From Arthrobacter sp. Soil782 (GTDB lineage Bacteria > Actinomycetota > Actinomycetes > Actinomycetales > Micrococcaceae), in contig NZ_LMSO01000001.1 of NCBI RefSeq assembly GCF_001428435.1, forward strand, positions 1,158,653 through 1,222,652: a stretch of DNA of 64,000 nucleotides, written 5' to 3'. Positions 43,521 through 50,937 of this stretch are shown piece after piece. The position numbers and the translations under genes were made by a program. Each line of letters begins with the position of its first letter. Position 1 is the first letter of the stretch. The notes under the pieces were generated by a model. That model was not told the DNA's origin. It was given only the letters and a program-made list of their open reading frames with translations, and ran no database searches.

Positions 43521-44537
43521 ATGAGTGAGGCTCATAAGCCGGATGCGCCGTGGCATCCCCAGGGGCGCGGACTGGTTGTGGGGGTTGATGGCTCCGACCA
43601 GAGCATGTGTGCTCTGGTCTGGGCGGCACAGGAGGCCGAGCGCCGCCACTGCCCACTCCATGTAGTAACTGCCTATACCGTCCCGGTCTTCGCGGCCTCG
43701 AGCATGGATGCCGGTTACGCAACCGTGGATGATTCGGTAATCCGGGAGGGGGCGCAGGCGGTCCTCGATCAGTCCATCAGGAAGATAGCCGGTCACCACG
43801 ACATCGAAATTGTGCCGCGGGTGGAGAGCGGTGACGCCGCAGGTGTGCTCCTTGAGCTCTCCGAGGAGGCCGAACTCATGGTTGTGGGTTCGCGTGGCAG
43901 GGGAGGCTTCGTTGGACGCCTCCTTGGCTCCGTGAGCGCCGCACTGCCGGCGCACTCAAAGTGCCCCACTGTGGTTGTACCGCTGTACTGTGCCCCGAGG
44001 CTCGATGAGGCCGGCGTCTCCGCACCGAAACCGAAGGGCGAGCCGTGCCCGCGCGCGGAAGAGATCGAAAAGGTGGTTGTGGTCGGAGTTGACGGCTCCG
44101 AGCAGGCGCGCATGGCTTCGCTGATTGCAGCCGAGCAGGCGCAGTCCCGTGGTCTGCCCGTACGGGTGGTGTGTTCACTGCCGCCCTTCACCGGTTCACT
44201 TGCATGGATGCCCACCCCGGTTGACCGGGACGCACTCCACGCGGAGATCATGGTTCAACTCAACGCGGGGAAGGCATGGCTGCAGAGCCATTTCCCTCAA
44301 CTGGACATATCAGTGGAACTCCTCGACGGGCCTCCCGTTGAGGTGCTGATCGAGGCATCACGGACGGCCGAGCTGGTTGTGCTTGGCACCCGCGGCCGCG
44401 GCGGGTTCGCCGGAATGCTGCTCGGCTCCACCAGTCAGGGCGTGCTGCACCACGCGAAAGGCCCGGTTCTTGTGGTGCCGGACAGGGAGGATCCTCGCCT
44501 GACGGACCGCGTAAACTTCGGACCGATGGTCGCCTAG
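43521..44537 (+). CDS. Universal stress protein with two UspA domains
   Basis: This 338-residue protein is a tandem of two UspA folds. Each half has the ATP-binding pattern G-2x-G-9x-G-S/T: GSRGRGGFVGRLLGSVS (about 119-135) and GTRGRGGFAGMLLGSTS (about 290-306), and each begins with VVVGVDGS-type strands. ATP-binding tandem USPs in Actinobacteria are induced by hypoxia and stress. ATG 43521 has GAGGAGG upstream. The stop overlaps the convergent NlpC/P60 gene by four bases. Confidence 0.93.
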   Translation: MSEAHKPDAPWHPQGRGLVVGVDGSDQSMCALVWAAQEAERRHCPLHVVTAYTVPVFAASSMDAGYATVDDSVIREGAQAVLDQSIRKIAGHHDIEIVPRVESGDAAGVLLELSEEAELMVVGSRGRGGFVGRLLGSVSAALPAHSKCPTVVVPLYCAPRLDEAGVSAPKPKGEPCPRAEEIEKVVVVGVDGSEQARMASLIAAEQAQSRGLPVRVVCSLPPFTGSLAWMPTPVDRDALHAEIMVQLNAGKAWLQSHFPQLDISVELLDGPPVEVLIEASRTAELVVLGTRGRGGFAGMLLGSTSQGVLHHAKGPVLVVPDREDPRLTDRVNFGPMVA

Positions 44538-46012
44538 AACCGCGCAGCGAGCGGGTTGAGTGCGCCCATCCCGGTCATATTCGCGAGATTCACCTCGAGA
44601 ATGCCCTGTGACGGGTTCAGCGCGTTGACCACGGTGTTGTTGCCCACGTAGATGGCAACGTGCCAGATGCCGGCGCCCTCGCCCCAAAAGACAAGGTCAC
44701 CGAACTGTGCCTGCGACAGCGGCACATGGGTTTGTGCCGCGTAGAACTGCGCGGACGCTGTACGCGGGAGTGAGATGCCTCCTGAGGCGAAGGCCTGTTG
44801 CACCAGCCCGGAGCAGTCATAACCCCGCGGACCGTTGCCTCCCCACTGATAGAAATATGGGGCTCCGACGCGCGCACGGGCGTAATTGACGGCTGCCGCC
44901 ACTCCGCCGGGATTCACAACAGGCGGAGCGGGTGCCGGCGCAGGTTGGGGTGCCGGTGCCGGCGGAGGAGGTGCCGGCGTCGGAGCAGGTGCAGGTGCAG
45001 GCTGGGGTGCCGGTCGCGGCGGAACCGGAGCGGGCGCGGGAGCAGGAGCCGGCGTCGTCGGACGCGGAGAAGGTGCCGGAGCAGGAATGGTGGGTCGCTG
45101 GGGCGCCGGTGCCGGCGCGGGTGCTTGCGGAGAATCCTGCGCCGGCGGCACCAGTGTGGGGGCTGGAGCAAGCGGTGCTTCGGAGCGAGGCGAGGCGGTC
45201 GCTGCGGCAGCCGACTCGGCTGATGCGGCAAGAATGCGAGCGAGCTCATCCTCGCGTCGTTCCTGTTCAAGGCCGGCGATGCGCTGCTCCTCGAGAGCCG
45301 CGGTGGTGTCCCGCAGCTGCGCCAACTGCGCAACCAGGGTTCCGCGTTCGGCCTGCTTCTCCTCCACCAGGCTCGCGGCGCTCGCCATCGCGGATTCGGT
45401 GGCGGCCCCGGCCTTTTCCGCGGCCTCTGCTGCGTCGGCGGCTGCCTGCTCCGCGTTGCGTGCGTCGGCCTGCAGGGACTCGAGCGACTTCGCCGCAGTT
45501 TCAGCCTGGTTGACGGTGCGTGACCGGGAGGCGGCCATGCCTTCGACAGTGGAGGCCTGATACATGATGCTGCCTGGGTCCTGGGCGAACGAAAGGAGGC
45601 TGCTGTCCGGCATGATGCCGCCCGCACGGTAGATATCCGCGGCAAGTTGACCGAGCTCCGTGGAGGCAGTGCGGTAGGTCTGCTCAGCCTGCCCGGCCAG
45701 TGCCGAAAGCCGCTGGGCGGTCGACCGCCGCTCATCAAGTTCCGCGAGTGCATCGATGTAGGCGCCCTGCGACTTCATCGCCTCAACCTGCGCGCCCTGC
45801 AGCTCTGCGGAAGCATTCTCGAGGATGCTTTCGATCTCTGTCACGAGTTCCGCCGCCGCAGCTGTGTTGTCCTCCGCAGCGGCAACGTCGGCGGGGCTGG
45901 GCAGATCCGATGCTGCAAGGGCTGGCGACGGCGTCAATCCCAAGGTGAGCAGCGATCCCACGAGCATGGCAGTGAGCGCGGAAAATCCGCGCTGCGAAAA
46001 GGTTTGCGGCAT
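44534..46012 (-). CDS. Secreted NlpC/P60 (C40) peptidoglycan endopeptidase
   Basis: This 492-residue protein cleaves peptide stems in the wall. It has a signal peptide (SALTAMLVGSLLTLGLTPSP), then a long Ala/Glu-rich coiled coil (about 30-255) like RipA/PcsB-type enzymes, and a Pro/Ala-repeat linker (about 265-365). The C-terminal NlpC/P60 domain has catalytic Cys400 (GYDCSGLV) and His451 (GIWHVAIYVG). ATG 46012 has GAGGA seven bases upstream, inside a hairpin. The coiled coil suggests control by a partner such as FtsX. Confidence 0.93.
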   Translation of the reverse strand: MPQTFSQRGFSALTAMLVGSLLTLGLTPSPALAASDLPSPADVAAAEDNTAAAAELVTEIESILENASAELQGAQVEAMKSQGAYIDALAELDERRSTAQRLSALAGQAEQTYRTASTELGQLAADIYRAGGIMPDSSLLSFAQDPGSIMYQASTVEGMAASRSRTVNQAETAAKSLESLQADARNAEQAAADAAEAAEKAGAATESAMASAASLVEEKQAERGTLVAQLAQLRDTTAALEEQRIAGLEQERREDELARILAASAESAAAATASPRSEAPLAPAPTLVPPAQDSPQAPAPAPAPQRPTIPAPAPSPRPTTPAPAPAPAPVPPRPAPQPAPAPAPTPAPPPPAPAPQPAPAPAPPVVNPGGVAAAVNYARARVGAPYFYQWGGNGPRGYDCSGLVQQAFASGGISLPRTASAQFYAAQTHVPLSQAQFGDLVFWGEGAGIWHVAIYVGNNTVVNALNPSQGILEVNLANMTGMGALNPLAARF

Positions 46013-46019
46013 AACTCGA

Positions 46020-46050
46020 TCCTCGGACGGCAACCAGACTTGTCCGAGGA
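46020..46050 (-). promoter_or_regulatory. Leader hairpin that includes the Shine-Dalgarno of the NlpC/P60 gene
   Basis: TCCTCGGAC (46020-46028) and GTCCGAGGA (46042-46050) form a perfect nine-base stem with a 13-base loop. On the minus-strand mRNA the 3' arm is GTCCGAGGA, and its GAGGA is the only Shine-Dalgarno candidate for the start at 46012, so folding would hide it. Confidence 0.6.
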
Positions 46051-46153
46051 TAGAGCCCCAAATGTCACTTTAGCAACATTTGTCACACCAGTATCTTAAA
46101 CAACAGCGGTGTCATTCCCGACGCAAGGCCGTTCACGGCGTGTCGCGCCCGAG

Positions 46154-47071
46154 TCAGGCGTGCTGCCGGCTCTCATGCACGGCATGCTCCAGCGGTTCAA
46201 GTTGAAAGGTGCAGTGCTCGGTATCGAAATGGTTGCTGAGGCAGTGCGTAAGGCGGTCGAGCATGCGGTCAACACCCTCGGCGTTCAGGCTTTCGGTGTC
46301 CACCACTACGTGGGCCGAAAAGACTGGAACGCCGGAGGTGATGGTCCACGCGTGAATGTCGTGTGCATCGACAACCCCCTGCACTTTCAGGATGTGCTCC
46401 CGGATCATCGCCGGATCCACACCCTTGGGGGCGGACTCGAGCAGCACATTGATCACGTCTCTCAGCAGGCTCCATGCGCGCGGCAGAATCATGGCTGCAA
46501 TGAGGATGGAGGCTATGGCGTCAGCCTGCAGGAATCCGGTCACTGCGATGACGACGGCGGCAATCACCACGGCGATTGACCCAAGTAGGTCTCCCAGCAC
46601 CTCCAGATAAGCGCCTCGAAGATTGAGGCTTTCCTTATGCCCGCCGTGGAGGATCAGCAGGCAGGCGAGGTTCGCCGCGCCGCCGAGCAGCGCAGCTATC
46701 AGCATGATGTCCGTGCGCACCTCTGTTGGCTCACCCAGCCTGCGGAACGCCTCGATCGCAATGACCACCGCGATCACCACCAGGATGACGGCATTGGCCA
46801 GTGCCGCCAGCACTTCTGCCCGCTGGTAGCCGTAGGTGCTCCGCACAGTGGCAGGCCGGGTTGCTATCCAGGAGGCAAGCAGCGCTATGAAAACGCCGGC
46901 GGCGTCGGAAAGCATGTGGCCCGCGTCAGCGAGCAGGGCCAGGGACCCGGACAGCGCAGCGCCGATCACCTGAACAACAACGACGGCGAGTGTGATCGCC
47001 ACGACCAGCACCAGCGACTTGCGGTGCTTCCCCGTCGCGGTGACGGGATGCCCATGAGAGTGTGCGCCCAT
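46154..47071 (-). CDS. Cation diffusion facilitator family metal exporter
   Basis: This 305-residue protein exports divalent metals such as zinc in exchange for protons. It has a His-containing N-terminus (GAHSHGHP), six helices with the intramembrane metal site LADAGHMLSDAAG in helix 2 and a partner in helix 5 (GFLQADAIASILIA). The C-terminal cytoplasmic metal-sensing domain begins near VQGVVDAHDIHAWTI. I chose ATG 47071; the frame opens at 47164. No Shine-Dalgarno is seen and CATACT lies six bases upstream, so it may be leaderless. Confidence 0.92.
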   Translation of the reverse strand: MGAHSHGHPVTATGKHRKSLVLVVAITLAVVVVQVIGAALSGSLALLADAGHMLSDAAGVFIALLASWIATRPATVRSTYGYQRAEVLAALANAVILVVIAVVIAIEAFRRLGEPTEVRTDIMLIAALLGGAANLACLLILHGGHKESLNLRGAYLEVLGDLLGSIAVVIAAVVIAVTGFLQADAIASILIAAMILPRAWSLLRDVINVLLESAPKGVDPAMIREHILKVQGVVDAHDIHAWTITSGVPVFSAHVVVDTESLNAEGVDRMLDRLTHCLSNHFDTEHCTFQLEPLEHAVHESRQHA

Positions 47072-47108
47072 ATAACCAGTATGAAGCCCCGGCGGTAGCC
47101 AGGTTGGG

Positions 47109-47480
47109 CTACCCCCAGCCCAGCTCGTGGAGGCGTTCGTCATCAATCCCGAAGTGATGCGCAACCTCGTGGATCACGGTGATGAGGATTTCATCCACGA
47201 GTTCCTCGCGGCTCCCGCACATCCTCAGCAGCGGCTGCCGAAAGATGCTGATGCGGTCGGGCAGGGAGCCGGCATCCCACCAGGAGTCCCTCTCCGTCAG
47301 CGGAGTACCCTCATAGAGGCCGAGCAGGTCGGGATCCGCTTCCTCGCCGGGTCCGGGCTCAAATTCCTCCTTGACGAAGATGGCGACGTTGTTCATAGCC
47401 CTCGCCAGCCTGTCCGGGATCTGGTCAATTGCGTCGTCGACTGCTGATTCGAAGTCCTCGCGGCTCATATCGATGGGCAC
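47109..47480 (-). CDS. Small zincin-like metallopeptidase family protein
   Basis: This 123-residue protein of the DUF1025-type metallopeptidase family has a compact fold with the zinc motif VIHEVAHHFGID (HExxH) near the C-terminus and the typical N-terminus MSREDFESAVDDAIDQIP. The substrate is unknown and there is no signal peptide. GTG 47480 or ATG 47468 could be the start; neither has a strong ribosome-binding site. Confidence 0.85.
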   Translation of the reverse strand: MPIDMSREDFESAVDDAIDQIPDRLARAMNNVAIFVKEEFEPGPGEEADPDLLGLYEGTPLTERDSWWDAGSLPDRISIFRQPLLRMCGSREELVDEILITVIHEVAHHFGIDDERLHELGWG

Positions 47481-47537
47481 GGAGGAAACTCTACTGCCGC
47501 CGCTTCCGCGAGACGTCCGGCCGGCGATTCAGAGGTT

Positions 47538-47566
47538 TTGTGTAATCCAGATCGAAGCCCTATAGT
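47538..47566 (+). promoter_or_regulatory. Promoter of the tRNA-Glu/Asp/Phe cluster
   Basis: TTGTGT (47538-47543) and TATAGT (47561-47566) with a 17-base spacer form a good vegetative promoter about 44 bases before tRNA-Glu. Confidence 0.7.
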
Positions 47567-47609
47567 TTTAGAGGTCCACAACGAGGAGTAAAGTACTTGT
47601 GTGGTCCTG

Positions 47610-47682
47610 GCCCCCATCGTCTAGCGGCCTAGGACACCGCCCTTTCACGGCGGCGGCACGGGTTCGAATCCCGTTGGGGGTA
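47610..47682 (+). tRNA. tRNA-Glu (anticodon TTC)
   Basis: A 73-base cloverleaf: acceptor GCCCCCA with TGGGGGT, anticodon loop CTTTCAC with TTC, and T-arm ACGGG TTCGAAT CCCGT. It is first in a three-tRNA cluster, and CCA is not encoded. Confidence 0.97.
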
Positions 47683-47746
47683 CGCAAGGGAGTGGTTCAA
47701 AGCACCGTTTGGGTGCTGATAGGATCAAACTCTTGCAAAATCGCAA

Positions 47747-47820
47747 GGCCCTGTAGCGCAGTTGGTTAGCGCGCCGCCCTGTCACGGCGGAGGTCGCGGG
47801 TTCAAGTCCCGTCAGGGTCG
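47747..47820 (+). tRNA. tRNA-Asp (anticodon GTC)
   Basis: A 74-base cloverleaf: acceptor GGCCCTG with CAGGGTC (one G-T pair), anticodon loop CTGTCAC with GTC, and T-arm GCGGG TTCAAGT CCCGT. G73 is the identity discriminator for Asp. Confidence 0.97.
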
Positions 47821-47876
47821 CTGAGGCGGTCGGAGAAATCCGGGCGTCGACGGTGATCATCACACGATGGTTGCAA

Positions 47877-47949
47877 GGCTCTGTAGCTCAGTTGGTAGAG
47901 CGTTCGACTGAAAATCGAAAGGTCACCGGATCGACGCCGGTCGGAGCCA
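47877..47949 (+). tRNA. tRNA-Phe (anticodon GAA)
   Basis: A 73-base cloverleaf: acceptor GGCTCTG with CGGAGCC, anticodon loop CTGAAAA with GAA, and A73 followed by an encoded CCA (47950-47952). The T-loop reads ATCGACG instead of the usual TTCGAnT/C, so T54 is replaced by A and position 60 by G. It is the last tRNA of the cluster. Confidence 0.95.
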
Positions 47950-47955
47950 CCACTG

Positions 47956-47982
47956 AAAGTCCCTGGGAAACCGGGGGCTTTT
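47956..47982 (+). terminator. Terminator of the tRNA cluster
   Basis: AAAGTCCCTGG pairs with CCGGGGGCTTT around a GAAA tetraloop (47967-47970), with two G-T pairs, and runs into TTTT. Confidence 0.85.
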
Positions 47983-48115
47983 GCTTTGCCCTGCAGTTTC
48001 CCCGCCAAGCCAATCCTTCCGCACATCAGCGACGAATCGAAACAGGGTCTCCGGCCGTCGATTAGGCTAGGTCTGGGTAGGGGGCAAGATGCAAGGATTG
48101 CGGGGAGGATCGGCA

Positions 48116-48484
48116 ATGCCACACAGAATCCTGGTTGTTGACGATGACGCGGACATCCGCGATCTCGTCTCCACCAAGCTTGAGTCAAGCGGTTACGAGG
48201 TTGAGACCGCCGGTGACGGGGTCGCCGGACTGGAACTGGCCATCAACAATGAGTACAGCCTCGTGATTTCCGACGTCATGATGCCCGGTATGTCCGGCGT
48301 GGACATGGTCCGGATGATGCGCTCGGCAGAGCCCCCGATCTCCGTTCCGGTGATCCTCCTGACCGCCAAGAACCAGGAACGCGACATTGAAAGCGGATTC
48401 GCCGCCGGAGTCACTGACTACGTCGTCAAACCCTTCAGCCCCCGCGAACTCGCAGCCCGGGTTGCCGGCATCCTGGCACGCTAA
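48116..48484 (+). CDS. Single-domain response regulator
   Basis: This lone receiver domain of 122 residues has the acidic pocket VVDDDADIRD, phosphoacceptor Asp53 (VISDVMMPGMSG), Thr83 (LLTAKN) and Lys105 (VVKPFSPREL). There is no output domain, so it must act by protein contact. GGGAGGA precedes ATG 48116. It is followed after five bases by a HEAT-repeat membrane protein and then a glycosyltransferase; a histidine kinase lies at the far end, convergent. This layout suggests a local phosphosignal acting on the neighbours. Confidence 0.93.
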   Translation: MPHRILVVDDDADIRDLVSTKLESSGYEVETAGDGVAGLELAINNEYSLVISDVMMPGMSGVDMVRMMRSAEPPISVPVILLTAKNQERDIESGFAAGVTDYVVKPFSPRELAARVAGILAR

Positions 48485-48489
48485 CTCCC

Positions 48490-49461
48490 GTGCTGGTCTC
48501 ATGGGATGTGCTGGCGGTCGCCGTCGTCGTTCTGGTTGTCGCGTGCGTGCTGGCTCTGACCGCCGTCGTTCTCATCAAGGCGGCACGCCACGCCGGTGAG
48601 CGCCGGAGGGCTGTCCATGACGAGGCAATCCGCACCCGCATCATGATGCTCGCGGTTGCCGAGGATGAGGCGCTGGCGAAGTTGGAGTCGGAACTCGCAT
48701 CGACAACGGGCGCCCTCGGGGAGCACGTGGAAAACACCCTGCTGCGCATGATCCCCGAAGTTCGTGGTGATGTGCGCGGGGCCATGATCCGCGTCCTCGC
48801 CGCTCGCGGCCTGCTCAGCCGATCCCTTGACCGAATCCATTCCCGCGGCGCCATTCAGCGGGCTGCTGCGGCTGAACTGCTCGGCATTCTCGGCGGCAGG
48901 GAGGTCATCGGCCCCTTGACGGCCGCCCTTCAGGACAAGAGCCTCGAGGTCCGTCTTGTGGCGGCGCGTGCCCTCGGCGTCGCGGCCCGGCCGGAGGCCG
49001 GAGGGCACCTCGTCGATGCGCTTTCGCTGACCAGCGGGATCCCGCACTCGGTTGCCGCCACGGCGTTGCTCAATCTGCCCGAACAGGATCCCGCAGTGTA
49101 TATCGAGGGTCTGCGGGACCGGGACGCCGGGATCCGCTATGGCTCTGCGGCTGTGGTGGGCCTGCTGCTCATGTCGGAAGCCGCGGACGCACTGTTCGAC
49201 TGCATGGTGGCGGAGCGCGGCCGGGAAGGTGCGTCCGATGTCGTCATCGCTGCCTGCGCCCGGTCACTGGGACGGCTCGGCCACAAGCCTGCCATCAGCG
49301 AACTTGCGGACATTTCCTGCTCAAGCGCTGCGTCGTCGTCTGTCCGGCAGGCAGCAGGAGAAGCTCTCAAGGCGATGCCCGGCGCCGAGGCACGCGACGT
49401 GCGCAGGCGGGTCATCGAGCATGCCGATGCGGATGTCCGCCGCATCCTCGTGGATGCATAG
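48490..49461 (+). CDS. Membrane-anchored HEAT-repeat protein
   Basis: This 323-residue protein has an N-terminal transmembrane helix (LAVAVVVLVVACVLALTAVVL) and then cytoplasmic helical repeats. HEAT-like units are visible around RAAAAELLGILGGREVIGPL, SLEVRLVAARALGVAARPEAG and GIRYGSAAVVGLLLMSEAADAL up to about residue 300. HEAT arrays bind proteins, so it is a plausible scaffold between the upstream receiver domain (five bases away) and the glycosyltransferase (nine bases downstream). GTG 48490 is the start, without a clear ribosome-binding site. Confidence 0.85.
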   Translation: MLVSWDVLAVAVVVLVVACVLALTAVVLIKAARHAGERRRAVHDEAIRTRIMMLAVAEDEALAKLESELASTTGALGEHVENTLLRMIPEVRGDVRGAMIRVLAARGLLSRSLDRIHSRGAIQRAAAAELLGILGGREVIGPLTAALQDKSLEVRLVAARALGVAARPEAGGHLVDALSLTSGIPHSVAATALLNLPEQDPAVYIEGLRDRDAGIRYGSAAVVGLLLMSEAADALFDCMVAERGREGASDVVIAACARSLGRLGHKPAISELADISCSSAASSSVRQAAGEALKAMPGAEARDVRRRVIEHADADVRRILVDA

Positions 49462-49470
49462 GGGGAACGG

Positions 49471-50919
49471 ATGGAGAATGTGCTTGAGCCGCTGAGAGCG
49501 GCAATCCGGTTGCTCTTCGAGGTCACGGCGTACCCTGTACTGGCCTATTTCATAGTGATCAATTCGTTCCTGCTGCTGCTGATCATCTTCGCGAGCGTGA
49601 ATTTCACCGCGCATCTCCGGCGGCAGTCCTTTGCCGGGGCCCGAGTCACCGCCGCATCCCCGCTCAGTCCGGGAATCTCCGTCCTGATGCCGGCGTATAA
49701 CGAGGGCGCTGTGATCGCAACGTCCGTCCGCTCCGTGCTCGACCTGCGCTATCCGGATCACGAAGTCGTGGTGGTCAATGACGGCAGCTCGGATGAGACG
49801 CTGCAAACGCTGATCGACGTCTATGACCTCGTCGAAGACCGGCGGGAAGTGTCCGTCAAGGTGCCCGTCCGGGGAACCGTCCGCGCCATCTACCGTGCGC
49901 GGGATACCGCGCTGCCCATCGTGGTTGTTGACAAGGAAAACTCGGGCCGGTCGGATTCGCTGAACATGGGACTGAACGTCGCGTCCAAGGACCTCGTGGT
50001 GATGGTCGACGCCGACAGCCTGCTGGATCCCGACTCCCTCCTTGTGGTGTCCAAGCCCTTCACTGATGACCCCGAGCGCGTGATCGCAACCGGCGGAGTG
50101 GTGCGCGTGGCCAACGGATGCGAGGTCGTTGCAGGCCGCGTGGTCAGAGTGAACATGCCGAAGAACTACTTCGCCCGCATTCAGATCGTGGAATACCTGC
50201 GCTCCTTCCTCCTCGGGCGGGCCGGGTGGTCCCAGCTGAATTCCCTGATTCTCATTTCCGGGGCCTTCGGAATGTTCCGGCGCGACCTCGTGACCCAGGC
50301 GGGTGGTCTGGACCCGGACTGCATTGGCGAGGATTTCGAACTGGTCATGCGGCTGCACCGGATGATGCGCCGGTCCAAGCGGAAGTACCGCGTCATCTTC
50401 ATCGCCGAACCGGTGTGCTGGACCGAAGTTCCCTCCACGGCAGCGGTCCTTGCAAGACAACGACGGCGGTGGCACCGCGGTCTGTGGGAAGTCCTGATCA
50501 AATACCGCGGCATGACGTTCAACCCCCGCTATGGGACCGTGGGCATGATTGCGCTGCCCTACTACTGGATCTTTGAGCTCATCGCTCCCGCCATTGAGCT
50601 CTTTGGCCTCGTCATTGTCCCGCTGGGACTGCTGCTCGGCGTGGTGAACGTGCCCTACGCGCTCGCGTTCATTGCTGTCGCATACCTCTATGCCATTTTT
50701 GTCTCGCTGATGGCATTGCTGGTCGAGGAAGCGTCGTTCCACCGCTACAACCGGTGGGGAGATCTCTGGGTGGCCCTGCTGGTATCGGTTCAGGAAAACA
50801 TCGGGTACCGCCAGCTCACCGCTATCTGGCGGATTCAGGGCTGGTGGGCAGCGCTTCGCGGCAAGAAGCAGGTCTGGGGCACCATGACGCGGACAGGTTT
50901 CGAGAACGCGTCACCGTAG
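49471..50919 (+). CDS. Processive GT2 glycosyltransferase (polysaccharide synthase-like)
   Basis: This 482-residue protein resembles poly-GlcNAc, hyaluronan and cellulose synthases. It has an N-terminal helix pair (about 15-45), GT-A motifs VLMPAYNEG, VVVVNDGSSDET and VVMVDADSLLDP, the acceptor/base motif GEDFELVMRLHR, the processivity motif RQRRRWHRGLWE (Q-x-x-R-W), and then about four C-terminal helices. It probably polymerises and extrudes an exopolysaccharide; the sugar is unknown. GGGGAACGG precedes ATG 49471. It is co-transcribed with the receiver and HEAT genes. Confidence 0.92.
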   Translation: MENVLEPLRAAIRLLFEVTAYPVLAYFIVINSFLLLLIIFASVNFTAHLRRQSFAGARVTAASPLSPGISVLMPAYNEGAVIATSVRSVLDLRYPDHEVVVVNDGSSDETLQTLIDVYDLVEDRREVSVKVPVRGTVRAIYRARDTALPIVVVDKENSGRSDSLNMGLNVASKDLVVMVDADSLLDPDSLLVVSKPFTDDPERVIATGGVVRVANGCEVVAGRVVRVNMPKNYFARIQIVEYLRSFLLGRAGWSQLNSLILISGAFGMFRRDLVTQAGGLDPDCIGEDFELVMRLHRMMRRSKRKYRVIFIAEPVCWTEVPSTAAVLARQRRRWHRGLWEVLIKYRGMTFNPRYGTVGMIALPYYWIFELIAPAIELFGLVIVPLGLLLGVVNVPYALAFIAVAYLYAIFVSLMALLVEEASFHRYNRWGDLWVALLVSVQENIGYRQLTAIWRIQGWWAALRGKKQVWGTMTRTGFENASP

Positions 50920-50937
50920 CCGGCGCCGGTGTTCCTG

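Noticed and set aside
44798-45560. Repeat-like plus-strand frames rich in Gly/Arg/Ala
   Set aside because: They are complements of the Pro/Ala linker of the NlpC/P60 protein, not separate repeats or genes.
46051-46153. Possible ydaO-type cyclic di-AMP riboswitch before the NlpC/P60 gene, suggested by disA in the window
   Set aside because: The interval is short and lacks the conserved aptamer segments; only a simple hairpin is seen.
47610-47952. tRNA cluster as an integration site for a mobile element
   Set aside because: No integrase, no partial tRNA copy and ordinary gene content on both sides.
49321-50742. 473-codon minus-strand frame opposite the glycosyltransferase
   Set aside because: The GT2 motifs on the plus strand are unambiguous; the antisense product is His/Asp/Gln-rich noise.
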